In this document: positions 1 through 6,548 of the stretch, in pieces | Numbering within the stretch: position 1 is the first letter of the stretch | Layout of the letters: every line of letters begins with the position of its first letter | Assembly (NCBI GenBank): GCA_003561595.1 | Contig: PWWF01000038.1 | Coordinates: 1 to 11,436 of the forward strand | DNA: 11,436 bases | Reading direction: 5' to 3' | Source: Paracoccaceae bacterium | Lineage (GTDB): Bacteria > Pseudomonadota > Alphaproteobacteria > Rhodobacterales > Rhodobacteraceae | The notes under the pieces: generated by a model | The model's database searches: none | What the model saw: only the letters and a program-made list of their open reading frames with translations | Told to the model about the DNA's origin: nothing | Position numbers and translations under genes: made by a program

Positions 1-439
1 CCTTGGTGAAGAAGTAGGCGTCGTCCTCAAAGGGCAGTCCTGCTTCCTCCGCAACCCGCAGTGCGTTTTCGCCGATCAGCAGGACATGCTCGGTGCGCTC
101 CATGACGGCGCGCGCGGCGCGCACGGGATTGCGAGGGCCGAAGAGACCGGCGACGGCGCCGGCGCGACGGTTGCTCCCGTCCATCACCGCAGCATCCATC
201 TCATGTCTGCCATCTGCGGTAAAAACGGCCCCGCGGCCGGCGTTGAACAGCGGTTCATCCTCAAGCGCGCAGACCGCAGCGGTGACGGCGTCGAGCGCGG
301 CACCACCGTCCCGCAGGATGGCATGACCTGCTTCAAGCGTGCGGGCAAGTCCGGCGTGACAGGCGGCCTCACGCTGCGGCGTCATGCGCGATTTACGCAA
401 GACCCCGGCACCGCCGTGAATGGCCAAGGCATAGGTCAT
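1..439 (-). CDS. Isoaspartyl peptidase / L-asparaginase family (Ntn-hydrolase), N-terminal part, cut by window edge
   Basis: Cytoplasmic N-terminal-nucleophile amidohydrolase (peptidase family T2) that removes beta-aspartyl residues from isoaspartyl dipeptides and often also hydrolyses asparagine. Only the first 146 residues are present; the rest, including the self-cleavage site with its catalytic threonine, lies beyond position 1. Visible family signatures are AIHGGAG (residues 6-12), FNAGRGAVFT (65-74) and MDAAVMDG (81-88), followed by GAVAG and RNPV-AAR-VME-T-HV-LIG blocks. These align closely with what I remember of E. coli IaaA. The ATG at 439 overlaps the TGA of the upstream deacetylase gene by 4 bases (ATGA) and has an AAGGG ribosome site at 446-450. 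In E. coli the homologue iaaA sits beside the gsiABCD importer, and here it again accompanies a peptide-type importer. Family call is firm; the exact substrate (isoaspartyl peptides, asparagine or another amide) is not known. Confidence 0.93.
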   Translation of the reverse strand, partial: MTYALAIHGGAGVLRKSRMTPQREAACHAGLARTLEAGHAILRDGGAALDAVTAAVCALEDEPLFNAGRGAVFTADGRHEMDAAVMDGSNRRAGAVAGLFGPRNPVRAARAVMERTEHVLLIGENALRVAEEAGLPFEDDAYFFTK

Positions 440-1335
440 CTGTATCCCTTCAATCCGGCCGCATGCGCGCAATGGCGCGCGATATCGGCATGGGTGGCGA
501 CCCAGCAATCGCCCTTCGCGGCGATTTGGGCAAGAAGCGCCTCCAGGATGAATATCCGGCTGCGATATCCGATCACATGGGGGTGCATCGTCAGCAGAAA
601 CAGCCCGCCCTCGGCATGAGCGCCCTCGAACTCGCGGCTGAAAATATCAAGGACGGCCTCCGGCGGGGTATAGGGGCGCTGTGCGCCAAAGCGATTCATC
701 ATGAAATAGGCAGCGTCATCCCGGATCCATTCGACGGGCAATTCAACGATTCCCGTGGGTGTGCCGTCTGCAACGATCTCGTAGGGGTCGTCATCCGCGA
801 AGAGCGAACTGTCATAGAGCAGCCCAAGCTCGCGCGCGATCGCAAGCGTGTGCGGGCTGTAATCCCAGGACGGTGTGCGCATCCCAACCGGACGGGTGCC
901 CACGATCTGTTCCAGTGCATCCGAAGCGCGCAGCATGAGGTCACGCTCGGTTGCCGCGTCGAGGCGGGAATTGACCTCGTGTATCCAGCCATGCAGGCCG
1001 ATCTCGTGCCCGTCCTGTGCCAGCGCGCGCTGTTCGTCGGGATGCAAGAGCGCCGCAACGGCGGGGACAAAGAAACTTGCCTTGAACCCGTGGCGGTCAA
1101 GGGCGGCACGGATGCGCGGAATACCGCGGCGCGCGCCGAATTCGCCCCAGGACAGCCGCGCGGGCGATCTGCCGCCATCTCGCAGTTCGTTCGTTTCATG
1201 GTCGCTGTCGAATGAAATCGCGACGGCACAGCGCGCCCCGTTGGGCCAGGCAGCGGGTTTGAGGTTTCGCCCGGCGCGCACCTGCCCAACCATCCCGCGC
1301 CAAGTATCCTCATCCCATTGATGCGGCTCGCTCAT
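436..1335 (-). CDS. Polysaccharide deacetylase (CE4 / NodB-fold) family hydrolase, 299 aa
   Basis: Metal-dependent hydrolase of carbohydrate esterase family 4, the fold of chitin and peptidoglycan deacetylases and of the PuuE-type allantoinase. Motif 1 is SFDSDHE (residues 41-47), with Asp43 and Asp45 as likely base and metal ligand. The metal-binding HGWIHE motif is at 115-120, RTPSWDYSPH at 153-162, SSLFADDDPYE at 176-186, and the last motif HPHVIGYRSR at 251-260 carries the catalytic His. There is no signal peptide or membrane segment, so it should act in the cytoplasm on a small imported compound rather than on wall polymer; layout resembles the HpPgdA/PuuE-like subgroup. The open frame continues upstream without a stop, but the ATG at 1335 is chosen because it overlaps the SDR stop by 4 bases (ATGA) and the first motif follows normally. 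The stop overlaps the isoaspartyl peptidase start in the same way. Likely role: cleaving an N-acyl or cyclic amide; inference only. Confidence 0.93.
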   Translation of the reverse strand: MSEPHQWDEDTWRGMVGQVRAGRNLKPAAWPNGARCAVAISFDSDHETNELRDGGRSPARLSWGEFGARRGIPRIRAALDRHGFKASFFVPAVAALLHPDEQRALAQDGHEIGLHGWIHEVNSRLDAATERDLMLRASDALEQIVGTRPVGMRTPSWDYSPHTLAIARELGLLYDSSLFADDDPYEIVADGTPTGIVELPVEWIRDDAAYFMMNRFGAQRPYTPPEAVLDIFSREFEGAHAEGGLFLLTMHPHVIGYRSRIFILEALLAQIAAKGDCWVATHADIARHCAHAAGLKGYR

Positions 1336-2081
1336 GCATGCCCCCCGTTCACCGACAGGATCTGCCCGGTGATCCATCCTGCACGGTCCGAGCCGAGGAA
1401 TGTTGCCGCATCCGCTATATCCTGGGTGCTGCCAAGCCGACGCATGTGGATGCCCTGCACGATCTGCTTCTGGCGCTCCGCGCCGAAGGTCGCCCACTGG
1501 CGTTCCGTTGCAGGATTTGACAGGATGAAACCGGGCGCGACAGAGTTTACGGTGATCCCGTGCGGGCCAAGTTCCAGCGCAAGCTGGCGCGTCAGCCCCA
1601 CCAGCGCATGTTTGGCAGCCGCATATGCCTGAATGCCCGTCAGGCTGGGTCGCAGCCCCGCCCCTGACGAGATGGTAACGACGCGGCCCCAGCCGCGCGC
1701 CTTCATGCCCGGGGCCGCCGCCTGTGCACACCACATCGCTGCATCAACATTGGCGGCGAATATGGCCCTCCAGTCATCCGCGGATATCTCTTCGAGGGGA
1801 CGCCCGGTCTGACCGCGCACTCCGCCAGCCGCGGTCACCAACCCGTCTATGCGCCCATGCCGGTCTGCAACCTGCGCGATGGCGGCATGGGCGGACTCCC
1901 TGCTGCCAAGGTCGGCAGCATGGGTTGTGGCGTGGTCCGCGATGCGGGCCAGACCGTCGGCGTCGATATCGATGGCAGCGACCGTCGCCCCCGCCTCGGC
2001 CAGGGATGTCACGATCGCGGCGCCGATACCTTGTGCGGCTCCGGTAACCGCAAAGACCCGGTTCGAAAGGTTCAGCTGCAT
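1332..2081 (-). CDS. Short-chain dehydrogenase/reductase (classical SDR), 249 aa
   Basis: Soluble Rossmann-fold NAD(P)-dependent alcohol dehydrogenase/ketone reductase of normal length for classical SDRs. The nucleotide-binding motif TGAAQGIG is at residues 13-20. An acidic residue (Asp38) at the end of the second strand suggests NAD(H) rather than NADP(H). The TAAGG segment lies at 83-87 and Asn111 is in the expected place. The catalytic Ser139, Tyr153 and Lys157 (Y-x3-K) are all present, and the C-terminal GQILSVNGGHA ending is typical. It starts 10 bases inside the end of the ketopantoate-reductase-like gene with no obvious ribosome site, implying translational coupling. The stop shares an ATGA overlap with the deacetylase gene. 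Substrate is unknown; SDR specificity cannot be read from motifs. In this operon it may oxidise a hydroxy acid or alcohol released by one of the hydrolases. Confidence 0.95.
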   Translation of the reverse strand: MQLNLSNRVFAVTGAAQGIGAAIVTSLAEAGATVAAIDIDADGLARIADHATTHAADLGSRESAHAAIAQVADRHGRIDGLVTAAGGVRGQTGRPLEEISADDWRAIFAANVDAAMWCAQAAAPGMKARGWGRVVTISSGAGLRPSLTGIQAYAAAKHALVGLTRQLALELGPHGITVNSVAPGFILSNPATERQWATFGAERQKQIVQGIHMRRLGSTQDIADAATFLGSDRAGWITGQILSVNGGHA

Positions 2082-3088
2082 AGCGGCAACATCAGATCGA
2101 CGAGATCGGTTGACTGTTCACGCCGGCCTTCCTCGATATCATGGATCAGATCGACCATACGCGCCAATGTTGGCGTCGCCACCCCGTGCTTGCGGCCCAG
2201 ATCCACCAGCAGCCCCACCTGCGCATCTACCTCGGTGCGCCGCTTGCGCACGGCCAGGTCGCGCCAGATGCCCGAATGGGTTTTCGCAGTGTGCCGATTA
2301 TGCTCGACCATCGCATCGAGCGATGCAGCCATGCCTGCCGGATCGGCCGTGCGGAATGCATCCGGATCGAAGCCGTTGAACCCCAGCGGCCGGATACCCT
2401 GCGCTGCGGCAAGGCGCATGACCTCGGTCCCCAGCGCCTGATAAACGGCCCTGTGATCCGGCTGTGCCATCGCATCGGCCATCGACAGGGGTGTGAGTGC
2501 GGTCGCGAACAGTAAGGCGCCATACCCGAGCTTGCCCCAGAGATAACCCCAGATGTTGTCCGTCAGCACGGCATCGGGTTCAACCAGGCGCAACAGCGCA
2601 TGCAGATCGCGGACCCGGTCTGTAATCTGACCGTCCAGTTCACCCACTGCGACTGCGGCGCGGTTGCCGAACAGGATCCGGCCCGGTTCGAGCCAGTCTG
2701 CCCCATAGTTCACGAAACAGCCGACCGTGTTCTGCGCGCCGATCCGTTCGGCGATGGTGATCTCGTTCAACCCGTTCTGCGCGGAAACGACAAAGCCACC
2801 CTTCGCAAGATGTGGCAGCATCATCTCCAGGGCGCCTTCGGTGTGATGCGCCTTGACCGCCAGGATGATGCGCTCGTAACGGCCCGTCAACTCAGCGGGG
2901 GTGCTGGCGGGAAGGCGCTGCGTGAATTGCGCCACCGGCCCCTCTATCATCAGGCCCTGCTCGCGCATGACCCGCACGTGGTCATCGACGATATCGACCA
3001 TATGGACCGCATGGCCCGCGCGCGCCAGATAGGCCCCGAGGATGCCGCCGATGGCCCCTGCGCCCCAGATCAGGATGGGGGTGTTCAT
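2072..3088 (-). CDS. Ketopantoate reductase (PanE/ApbA)-family oxidoreductase, 338 aa
   Basis: Two-domain 2-hydroxyacid/2-ketoacid NAD(P) oxidoreductase of the ApbA/PanE family. The N-terminal Rossmann motif GAGAIG is at residues 9-14. Asp32 at the end of the second strand is where NAD-preferring enzymes carry an acidic residue. AVKA (77-80) and QNG (104-106) match the cofactor/substrate-cleft motifs. The C-terminal helical domain carries the probable catalytic Lys186 in NIWGYLWGKLGYG, then HSGIWRDL (271-278) and TEVD (285-288), conserved in the family. The ATG at 3088 overlaps the creatininase stop by 4 bases, and a GGAGGG ribosome site lies on the minus strand at 3103-3098. It probably does not serve pantothenate synthesis: it is embedded in a regulated catabolic operon with hydrolases and has a longer C-terminal segment than E. 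coli PanE. A branched or substituted keto/hydroxy acid is a plausible substrate, unproven. Confidence 0.93.
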   Translation of the reverse strand: MNTPILIWGAGAIGGILGAYLARAGHAVHMVDIVDDHVRVMREQGLMIEGPVAQFTQRLPASTPAELTGRYERIILAVKAHHTEGALEMMLPHLAKGGFVVSAQNGLNEITIAERIGAQNTVGCFVNYGADWLEPGRILFGNRAAVAVGELDGQITDRVRDLHALLRLVEPDAVLTDNIWGYLWGKLGYGALLFATALTPLSMADAMAQPDHRAVYQALGTEVMRLAAAQGIRPLGFNGFDPDAFRTADPAGMAASLDAMVEHNRHTAKTHSGIWRDLAVRKRRTEVDAQVGLLVDLGRKHGVATPTLARMVDLIHDIEEGRREQSTDLVDLMLPLCS

Positions 3089-3786
3089 GTCCAGTTACCC
3101 TCCAGCTGCGCGCGTGTCTCCTCGACGGCGATGGACCAGAGGCGCTCGGTTTCGGCGTCGGGTTTTTGATAGACACCGCCATAATTGCCATCCCCGATCA
3201 GGTCGCGCACGGCCGCGGCGTTGCGATCGCGCAGCCGGTCAAAAGGGACGAAAGGCTTCTGTTCGGAGGGCAGCGTGCGACCAGGCAGGCGCGTCCAGGG
3301 AAAGTTTTCCATCCATGAGGCATGCGAGGCAACCGGATCGATATCCTGGACGCAGGCCCAGGTGCGGGGCGCCTTCCACCAGTCGTGAAACCGGCATCGT
3401 GCGCCGTCATGGGCCGCCATCCATTCCATGGTGACCGGCTGCACCGGACTGTTGCCGCCATGGCCATTGACGATCAGGACGCGTCGGAACCCCGTTTCAT
3501 AAAGGCTGTCGAGGATATCTCGTACCAGCGCCGCATAGGTCGCCAACCTGAGCGACACAGTTCCGGGATACGCCATGAAATACGGGGTCAGGCCATAGGC
3601 GACAGCCGGAAAGACCGGAATGCCCAGTGGCGCGGCGGCGTCAGACGCAACTTTCTCGGACAGGATCGAGTCGACTGACAGCGACAGATAGGCGTGCTGC
3701 TCGGTCGAGCCCAGGGGCAGGACGCAGCGGTCGTCAGTTTCCAGGTATTTTTCGATCTCGAACCAGTTGCTATCGGATATCCTCAA
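3085..3786 (-). CDS. Creatininase-family metallo-amidohydrolase, 233 aa, TTG start
   Basis: Member of the creatininase/creatinine amidohydrolase superfamily, two-metal enzymes that open cyclic amides or hydrolyse formamide-type bonds. Metal-ligand candidates are visible: Glu29 and His31 in PLGSTEQHAYLSLSVD, Asp39 in the same segment, His109 in NGHGGN (107-112), and Glu160 in SHASWMENFPW (154-164), which corresponds to the HAGE-ETS region of creatininase. Length is normal or slightly short for the family. The start is a TTG at 3786 whose TTGA overlaps the regulator stop; the next Met is residue 71, inside the conserved core, so the TTG start is necessary. An AAAGGG ribosome site lies at 3802-3797 on the minus strand. 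No signal peptide. The superfamily includes enzymes acting on creatinine, formamidopyrimidines and inosose derivatives, so creatinine should not be assumed as substrate; the neighbours point to a peptide-like or cyclic amide. Confidence 0.92.
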   Translation of the reverse strand: MRISDSNWFEIEKYLETDDRCVLPLGSTEQHAYLSLSVDSILSEKVASDAAAPLGIPVFPAVAYGLTPYFMAYPGTVSLRLATYAALVRDILDSLYETGFRRVLIVNGHGGNSPVQPVTMEWMAAHDGARCRFHDWWKAPRTWACVQDIDPVASHASWMENFPWTRLPGRTLPSEQKPFVPFDRLRDRNAAAVRDLIGDGNYGGVYQKPDAETERLWSIAVEETRAQLEGNWT

Positions 3787-4784
3787 GGCTTTTGTTCCCT
3801 TTGTTCTGGCGTCCGACCGCGACAGGCATCAATCGCCGGGAGCAGATCGGTCTCTATGGCGTGGCTATCCGGCGTGTGCCGGTATTCGATGGCGGTCTGA
3901 TCGGATCGCAAACCCTGGCGCAAGTCTTCGGCCCCGGTGGAGTGTATCACCACATCGGCGCGTGACAGGATGGCCGAGAGGTTGTCGTCATCGCGAATCG
4001 TCGCGGTCACGCGGGAGACATGCGGCGCAAAACGCATGATGCCCGCGCGCATGGCAGGCAGGAATTCCGGGAAGTAGGAAATCGCTGCGACCTGCGCCTG
4101 CGGCGGTATCGCCGCCAGCGCGATCCGTGTTGCTTCCTTCGGGATAAGGGTGATGCCAACGACCGGCAGCCCCGGAAAATAGGACTGCGCTTCGACCCGC
4201 AGCGTCCGGGGTGCAACAATGAGCGCAATGCCTTCGGGACGGTCACGGGCCAGCCGCTCGGTTGTGCGCGCGATGATTTCGTCTCCGGCGCGCAGGCAGG
4301 GGCGGATATCTTCGGCATAGGCTTCGGTGGCGTCCTGAAAGGTGCCCAGCATCAGCACACGTACCTGTCCGGGGCGCTCTGGCGCGGTCGAGACCCGGTA
4401 TGCCAGCTCTGCCCGGGACAACCCGGCCTCCTGCCCGAGCCGCACGAGCTCGCCGATCCGCCGCTCGATGTCACGCAAAGCCTGCGCCTGGTGATGCGAA
4501 ACACCGTCATCCGCCACGAAAGTTCCAGTGCCGACTCGCCCTTTCACATGCCCGCCTTCCTGCAGCGCAGCATAGACATTGCTTACCGTGACCGGCGACA
4601 GCCCGAGCCGTGCCGCCAGCCGCCGCACCGAGGGCAGGCGTGTGCCAGGCGCAAGGTCGCCTGAAGCGATACCGTATTCCAGAGCGCCACGAAGCTGCAC
4701 CGAAACCGGCACCGACGAGGCCCGGTCAAGGGCCAAGGCGAGGCGCTCAACTGTATCATCTGACTGTATCTCTTGGTCGGGCAT
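3783..4784 (-). CDS. GntR-family transcriptional regulator with unassigned C-terminal effector domain, 333 aa
   Basis: One-component DNA-binding regulator, first gene of the minus-strand operon and divergent from the importer genes. Residues about 25-91 form the GntR winged helix-turn-helix: VPVSVQLRGALEYGIASGDL, then APGTRLPSVRRLAARLGLS-VTVSNVYAALQEGG and the wing G-VGTGTFV. After a helical linker (about 97-135), residues about 137-330 alternate hydrophobic strands and helices (VRVLMLGTF, GIALIVAPR, LPVVGITLI, QVAAISYF, ADVVIHSTG). This looks like an alpha/beta ligand-binding domain. It is not an aminotransferase (MocR), and I do not recognise FadR-type or UTRA motifs; a periplasmic-binding-protein-like sensor is my best guess. 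The ATG at 4784 has only a weak upstream ribosome site. Location suggests it controls both blocks and itself, sensing the imported compound or an intermediate. Confidence 0.92.
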   Translation of the reverse strand: MPDQEIQSDDTVERLALALDRASSVPVSVQLRGALEYGIASGDLAPGTRLPSVRRLAARLGLSPVTVSNVYAALQEGGHVKGRVGTGTFVADDGVSHHQAQALRDIERRIGELVRLGQEAGLSRAELAYRVSTAPERPGQVRVLMLGTFQDATEAYAEDIRPCLRAGDEIIARTTERLARDRPEGIALIVAPRTLRVEAQSYFPGLPVVGITLIPKEATRIALAAIPPQAQVAAISYFPEFLPAMRAGIMRFAPHVSRVTATIRDDDNLSAILSRADVVIHSTGAEDLRQGLRSDQTAIEYRHTPDSHAIETDLLPAIDACRGRTPEQREQKP

Positions 4785-4792
4785 ATCGTATC
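4750..4792. repeat. Three ACTGTATC-like 8-mers around the regulator start codon
   Basis: ACTGTATC occurs exactly at 4750-4757 and 4763-4770, and a 6-of-8 match (ATCGTATC) is at 4785-4792, just outside the regulator's ATG. The two perfect copies lie in different reading frames of the regulator gene, so they do not come from a repeated peptide. They could be half-sites for a DNA-binding protein, or chance. Confidence 0.3.
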
Positions 4793-4864
4793 AGTTTTGG
4801 ATAACTTTCGGCCAATAAAGCATCTTAATTTCAAATATTCCAGCCGTTTCGTAAAAAAATTCCG

Positions 4865-4881
4865 CCAATATTCAAAATTGG
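4865..4881. promoter_or_regulatory. Candidate operator: 17-bp near-palindrome CCAATATTCAAAATTGG
   Basis: Seven of eight base pairs are symmetric about C4873. The element ends one base before the TTGACG -35-like hexamer of the importer promoter, a position suited to a regulator that blocks or assists RNA polymerase. A related AT-rich stretch, AATTTCAAATATT, lies at 4828-4840 with reversed orientation. The GntR regulator encoded next door is the obvious candidate binder, but no binding preference can be read from its sequence. Confidence 0.45.
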
Positions 4882-4882
4882 G

Positions 4883-4914
4883 TTGACGTAGGGTATCGAT
4901 TGCGTGCGTAGTGT
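4883..4914 (+). promoter_or_regulatory. Candidate sigma-70-type promoter for the importer operon
   Basis: TTGACG at 4883-4888 is a good -35 match on the plus strand. No strong -10 hexamer lies 16-18 bases further on; GCGTAG (4906-4911) has the right spacing but is a poor match, and TAGTGT (4909-4914) is better but 20 bases away. A weak -10 is compatible with an activator-dependent promoter. An alternative TATAAC at 4925-4930 would give a very short leader. Confidence 0.35.
4887..4914 (+). repeat. Direct repeat CGTAGGGT / CGTAGTGT spaced 20 bp
   Basis: CGTAGGGT at 4887-4894 and CGTAGTGT at 4907-4914 match at 7 of 8 positions, with starts exactly 20 bases apart, about two helical turns. They overlap the candidate importer promoter, so they might be tandem regulator sites; chance similarity is also possible at this length. 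Confidence 0.3.
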
Positions 4915-4937
4915 GACAGTAAATTATAACAGTCCTT

Positions 4938-4944
4938 CGGAGGG
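4938..4944 (+). promoter_or_regulatory. Strong ribosome binding site (CGGAGGG) of the binding-protein gene
   Basis: CGGAGGG lies 5 bases before the ATG at 4950 and is one of the strongest Shine-Dalgarno matches in the window, in keeping with the high expression usual for solute-binding proteins. It forms the 3' arm of a very small hairpin, CCT-TCGG-AGG (4934-4943), which could partly mask it. Confidence 0.75.
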
Positions 4945-4949
4945 AAATC

Positions 4950-6527
4950 ATGGTTAAGACCACACTCAAAACGGGAGCCGCGGTTGTCGCGCTACTGGCA
5001 GCCGCGCCGTCGGTGTTCGCGCAGGATCTGACGATAGGCCTGCGTGCGGGGCCTGATTCGATAGACCCGCACTGGTCGACGCTTGGCAGCCAGGCCGAAG
5101 CGCTGCGCCATGTCTTTGATACACTCGTCGATGCGGATGATACATTGCAGCTCACGCCCGGTCTCGCCGAAAGCTGGGAGCCGATCGAGGACACTGTATG
5201 GGAATTCAGGCTGCGCGAGGGCGTCACCTTCCATGATGGCACGCCGTTTACCGCCGAGGATGTCAAGTTCTCCATCGAACGCATCCCGGATGTGACCGGC
5301 CCGATGTCGATGACGCTCTACACCAAATACGTGGAGTCGGTCGAAATAATCGATGATCACACGGTGCATGTGCATACCAACGGGATTGCACCCGCGCTGC
5401 CGAACGACTTCACCCGCATGTTCATCGTCCCGGCCTCTATCGGCGATGGCGTTGGCAATGAAGAGTTCAACTCGGGCGAAGCAGCCATCGGCACCGGACC
5501 CTACCGCTTCGTGTCATGGGAGCCCAGGGGCGAGTTGGTGCTGGAGCGTTATGACGACCATTGGCGCGGCGAAACACCCTGGGAGCGGGTGGTGCGCAGA
5601 GAAATCTCCGACGATGCTGCGCGCGTTGCCGCACTGCGTTCGGGCGAGGTTGATCTGATCAACTACGTCCCCGCAAGCGATTACCTGGCCCTGGAAAACA
5701 ACCCACAGATCGAGACATTCATCGCGGACTCTGTGTATATCCTGAATGTCCAGCCGTCGGTCGTGGACGAATTGCCCCAGCCGGTCCGCGTAAATGGCCA
5801 GGTCATCGAGGAAAATCCGCTGCAGGATCTGCGTGTGCGCAAGGCCCTTGACTACGCCATCAATCGCGACGTGCTGGTCAATGTGGTACTTGAAGGTTTG
5901 GGCGCACCGGCCAACCAATTGATGCCAGAGGGCTTTTTCGGTTACACGGACGAAATCGGCGAAAAGGAGTACGATCTCGACAGGGCGCGCGAGTTGCTGA
6001 CCGAGGCCGGCTATCCCGACGGGTTCGAAATCGACTTCACCTGCACGAACAACCGCGTCCCCGGTGACTCGGTGATCTGCGAAGCTCTGGCGCAGATGTG
6101 GTCGCGGCTGGGCCTGACGGTGAATGCGCAGGCCCTGGACGGGTCGGTCTTCTTCCCCGCTGCGGCCGCCAAGGAATACACCATGGCCATGTCGGCCTGG
6201 GGCACCTTGACGGGTGAGGCGGCCTACACCTATGGCGCGATGATCCACACCGAGGATCCTGAAAAAGGCTTCGGAAACTTCAATCGGACAGGCTATTCGA
6301 ACCCCGAGTTCGACGCGGTGTTCGTCGAGGGTACGCAAACCCTGGATGAGGACGCACGACGTGCGCTCTATGAGGAGGCATCGCTCATTTCCATGCAGGA
6401 TCGTGCCCTGATCCCGACGGTCATCCTGCAGACCGTCTGGGCAGCAGCCGCAGACTCGCTGACCTTCACGCCACGTGTCGATCAGGAAACGCGGGCCTAC
6501 GAGATCGATCCCGTCCAGGCCGACTGA
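4950..6527 (+). CDS. Peptide-type ABC transporter solute-binding protein (SBP family 5, DppA/OppA-like), 525 aa
   Basis: Periplasmic binding protein that would capture the substrate and deliver it to the permease pair encoded downstream. An N-terminal signal peptide is visible: basic MVKTTLK, a hydrophobic stretch, and an A-x-A-like site SVFA|QD cutting after residue 24. There is no lipobox Cys, so it is free in the periplasm of a Gram-negative cell. Family 5 hallmarks follow: LTPGLAESWE (68-77), REGVTFHDGTPFTAEDVKFS (89-108), the IGTGPYRF segment (180-187), RVRKALDYAINRD (295-307) and YDLDRARELLTEAGYPDG (341-358). Cys365 and Cys377 could form a disulfide. Full length is normal for the family. 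The family takes up di- and oligopeptides, glutathione, nickel complexes, opines and some sugars, so the ligand remains open; the neighbouring peptidases favour a peptide or amide. Confidence 0.96.
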   Translation: MVKTTLKTGAAVVALLAAAPSVFAQDLTIGLRAGPDSIDPHWSTLGSQAEALRHVFDTLVDADDTLQLTPGLAESWEPIEDTVWEFRLREGVTFHDGTPFTAEDVKFSIERIPDVTGPMSMTLYTKYVESVEIIDDHTVHVHTNGIAPALPNDFTRMFIVPASIGDGVGNEEFNSGEAAIGTGPYRFVSWEPRGELVLERYDDHWRGETPWERVVRREISDDAARVAALRSGEVDLINYVPASDYLALENNPQIETFIADSVYILNVQPSVVDELPQPVRVNGQVIEENPLQDLRVRKALDYAINRDVLVNVVLEGLGAPANQLMPEGFFGYTDEIGEKEYDLDRARELLTEAGYPDGFEIDFTCTNNRVPGDSVICEALAQMWSRLGLTVNAQALDGSVFFPAAAAKEYTMAMSAWGTLTGEAAYTYGAMIHTEDPEKGFGNFNRTGYSNPEFDAVFVEGTQTLDEDARRALYEEASLISMQDRALIPTVILQTVWAAAADSLTFTPRVDQETRAYEIDPVQAD

Positions 6528-6548
6528 TGCCGCGACGCGAATGAAACG

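Larger units (their letters stand above)
4785..4949. promoter_or_regulatory. Divergent AT-rich intergenic control region
   Basis: This 165-base gap is the only sizeable non-coding stretch and is clearly AT-richer than the surrounding genes, including an A7 run at 4853-4859. It must hold the promoters of both blocks. Inside I see a 17-base near-palindrome (4865-4881), a -35-like TTGACG (4883-4888), an 8-base direct repeat spaced 20 bases (4887-4914), and the ribosome site of the binding-protein gene. No convincing minus-strand -35/-10 pair was found, although one must exist or lie inside the flanking genes. Confidence 0.75.

Noticed and set aside
463..1215. Plus-strand open frame (250 codons) opposite the CE4 hydrolase gene
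   Set aside because: The minus-strand protein has all CE4 motifs in order; the plus frame has none and is a GC-bias shadow.
1336..1734. N-terminal extension of the CE4 hydrolase up to 1734
   Set aside because: The open frame continues only because it overlaps the SDR gene in another frame; the added 133 residues look like shadow coding and the ATGA junction at 1335 gives a natural start.
4923..4928. Perfect TATAAT on the minus strand as -10 of the regulator operon
   Set aside because: The region 16-18 bases upstream (towards 4945-4951) has no -35-like hexamer and lies in the start of the binding-protein gene; it is more likely incidental to the AT-rich gap.
5514..6338. Minus-strand open frame (274 codons) inside the binding-protein gene
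   Set aside because: Fully antisense to a gene with convincing family motifs and shows no recognisable domain or ribosome site.
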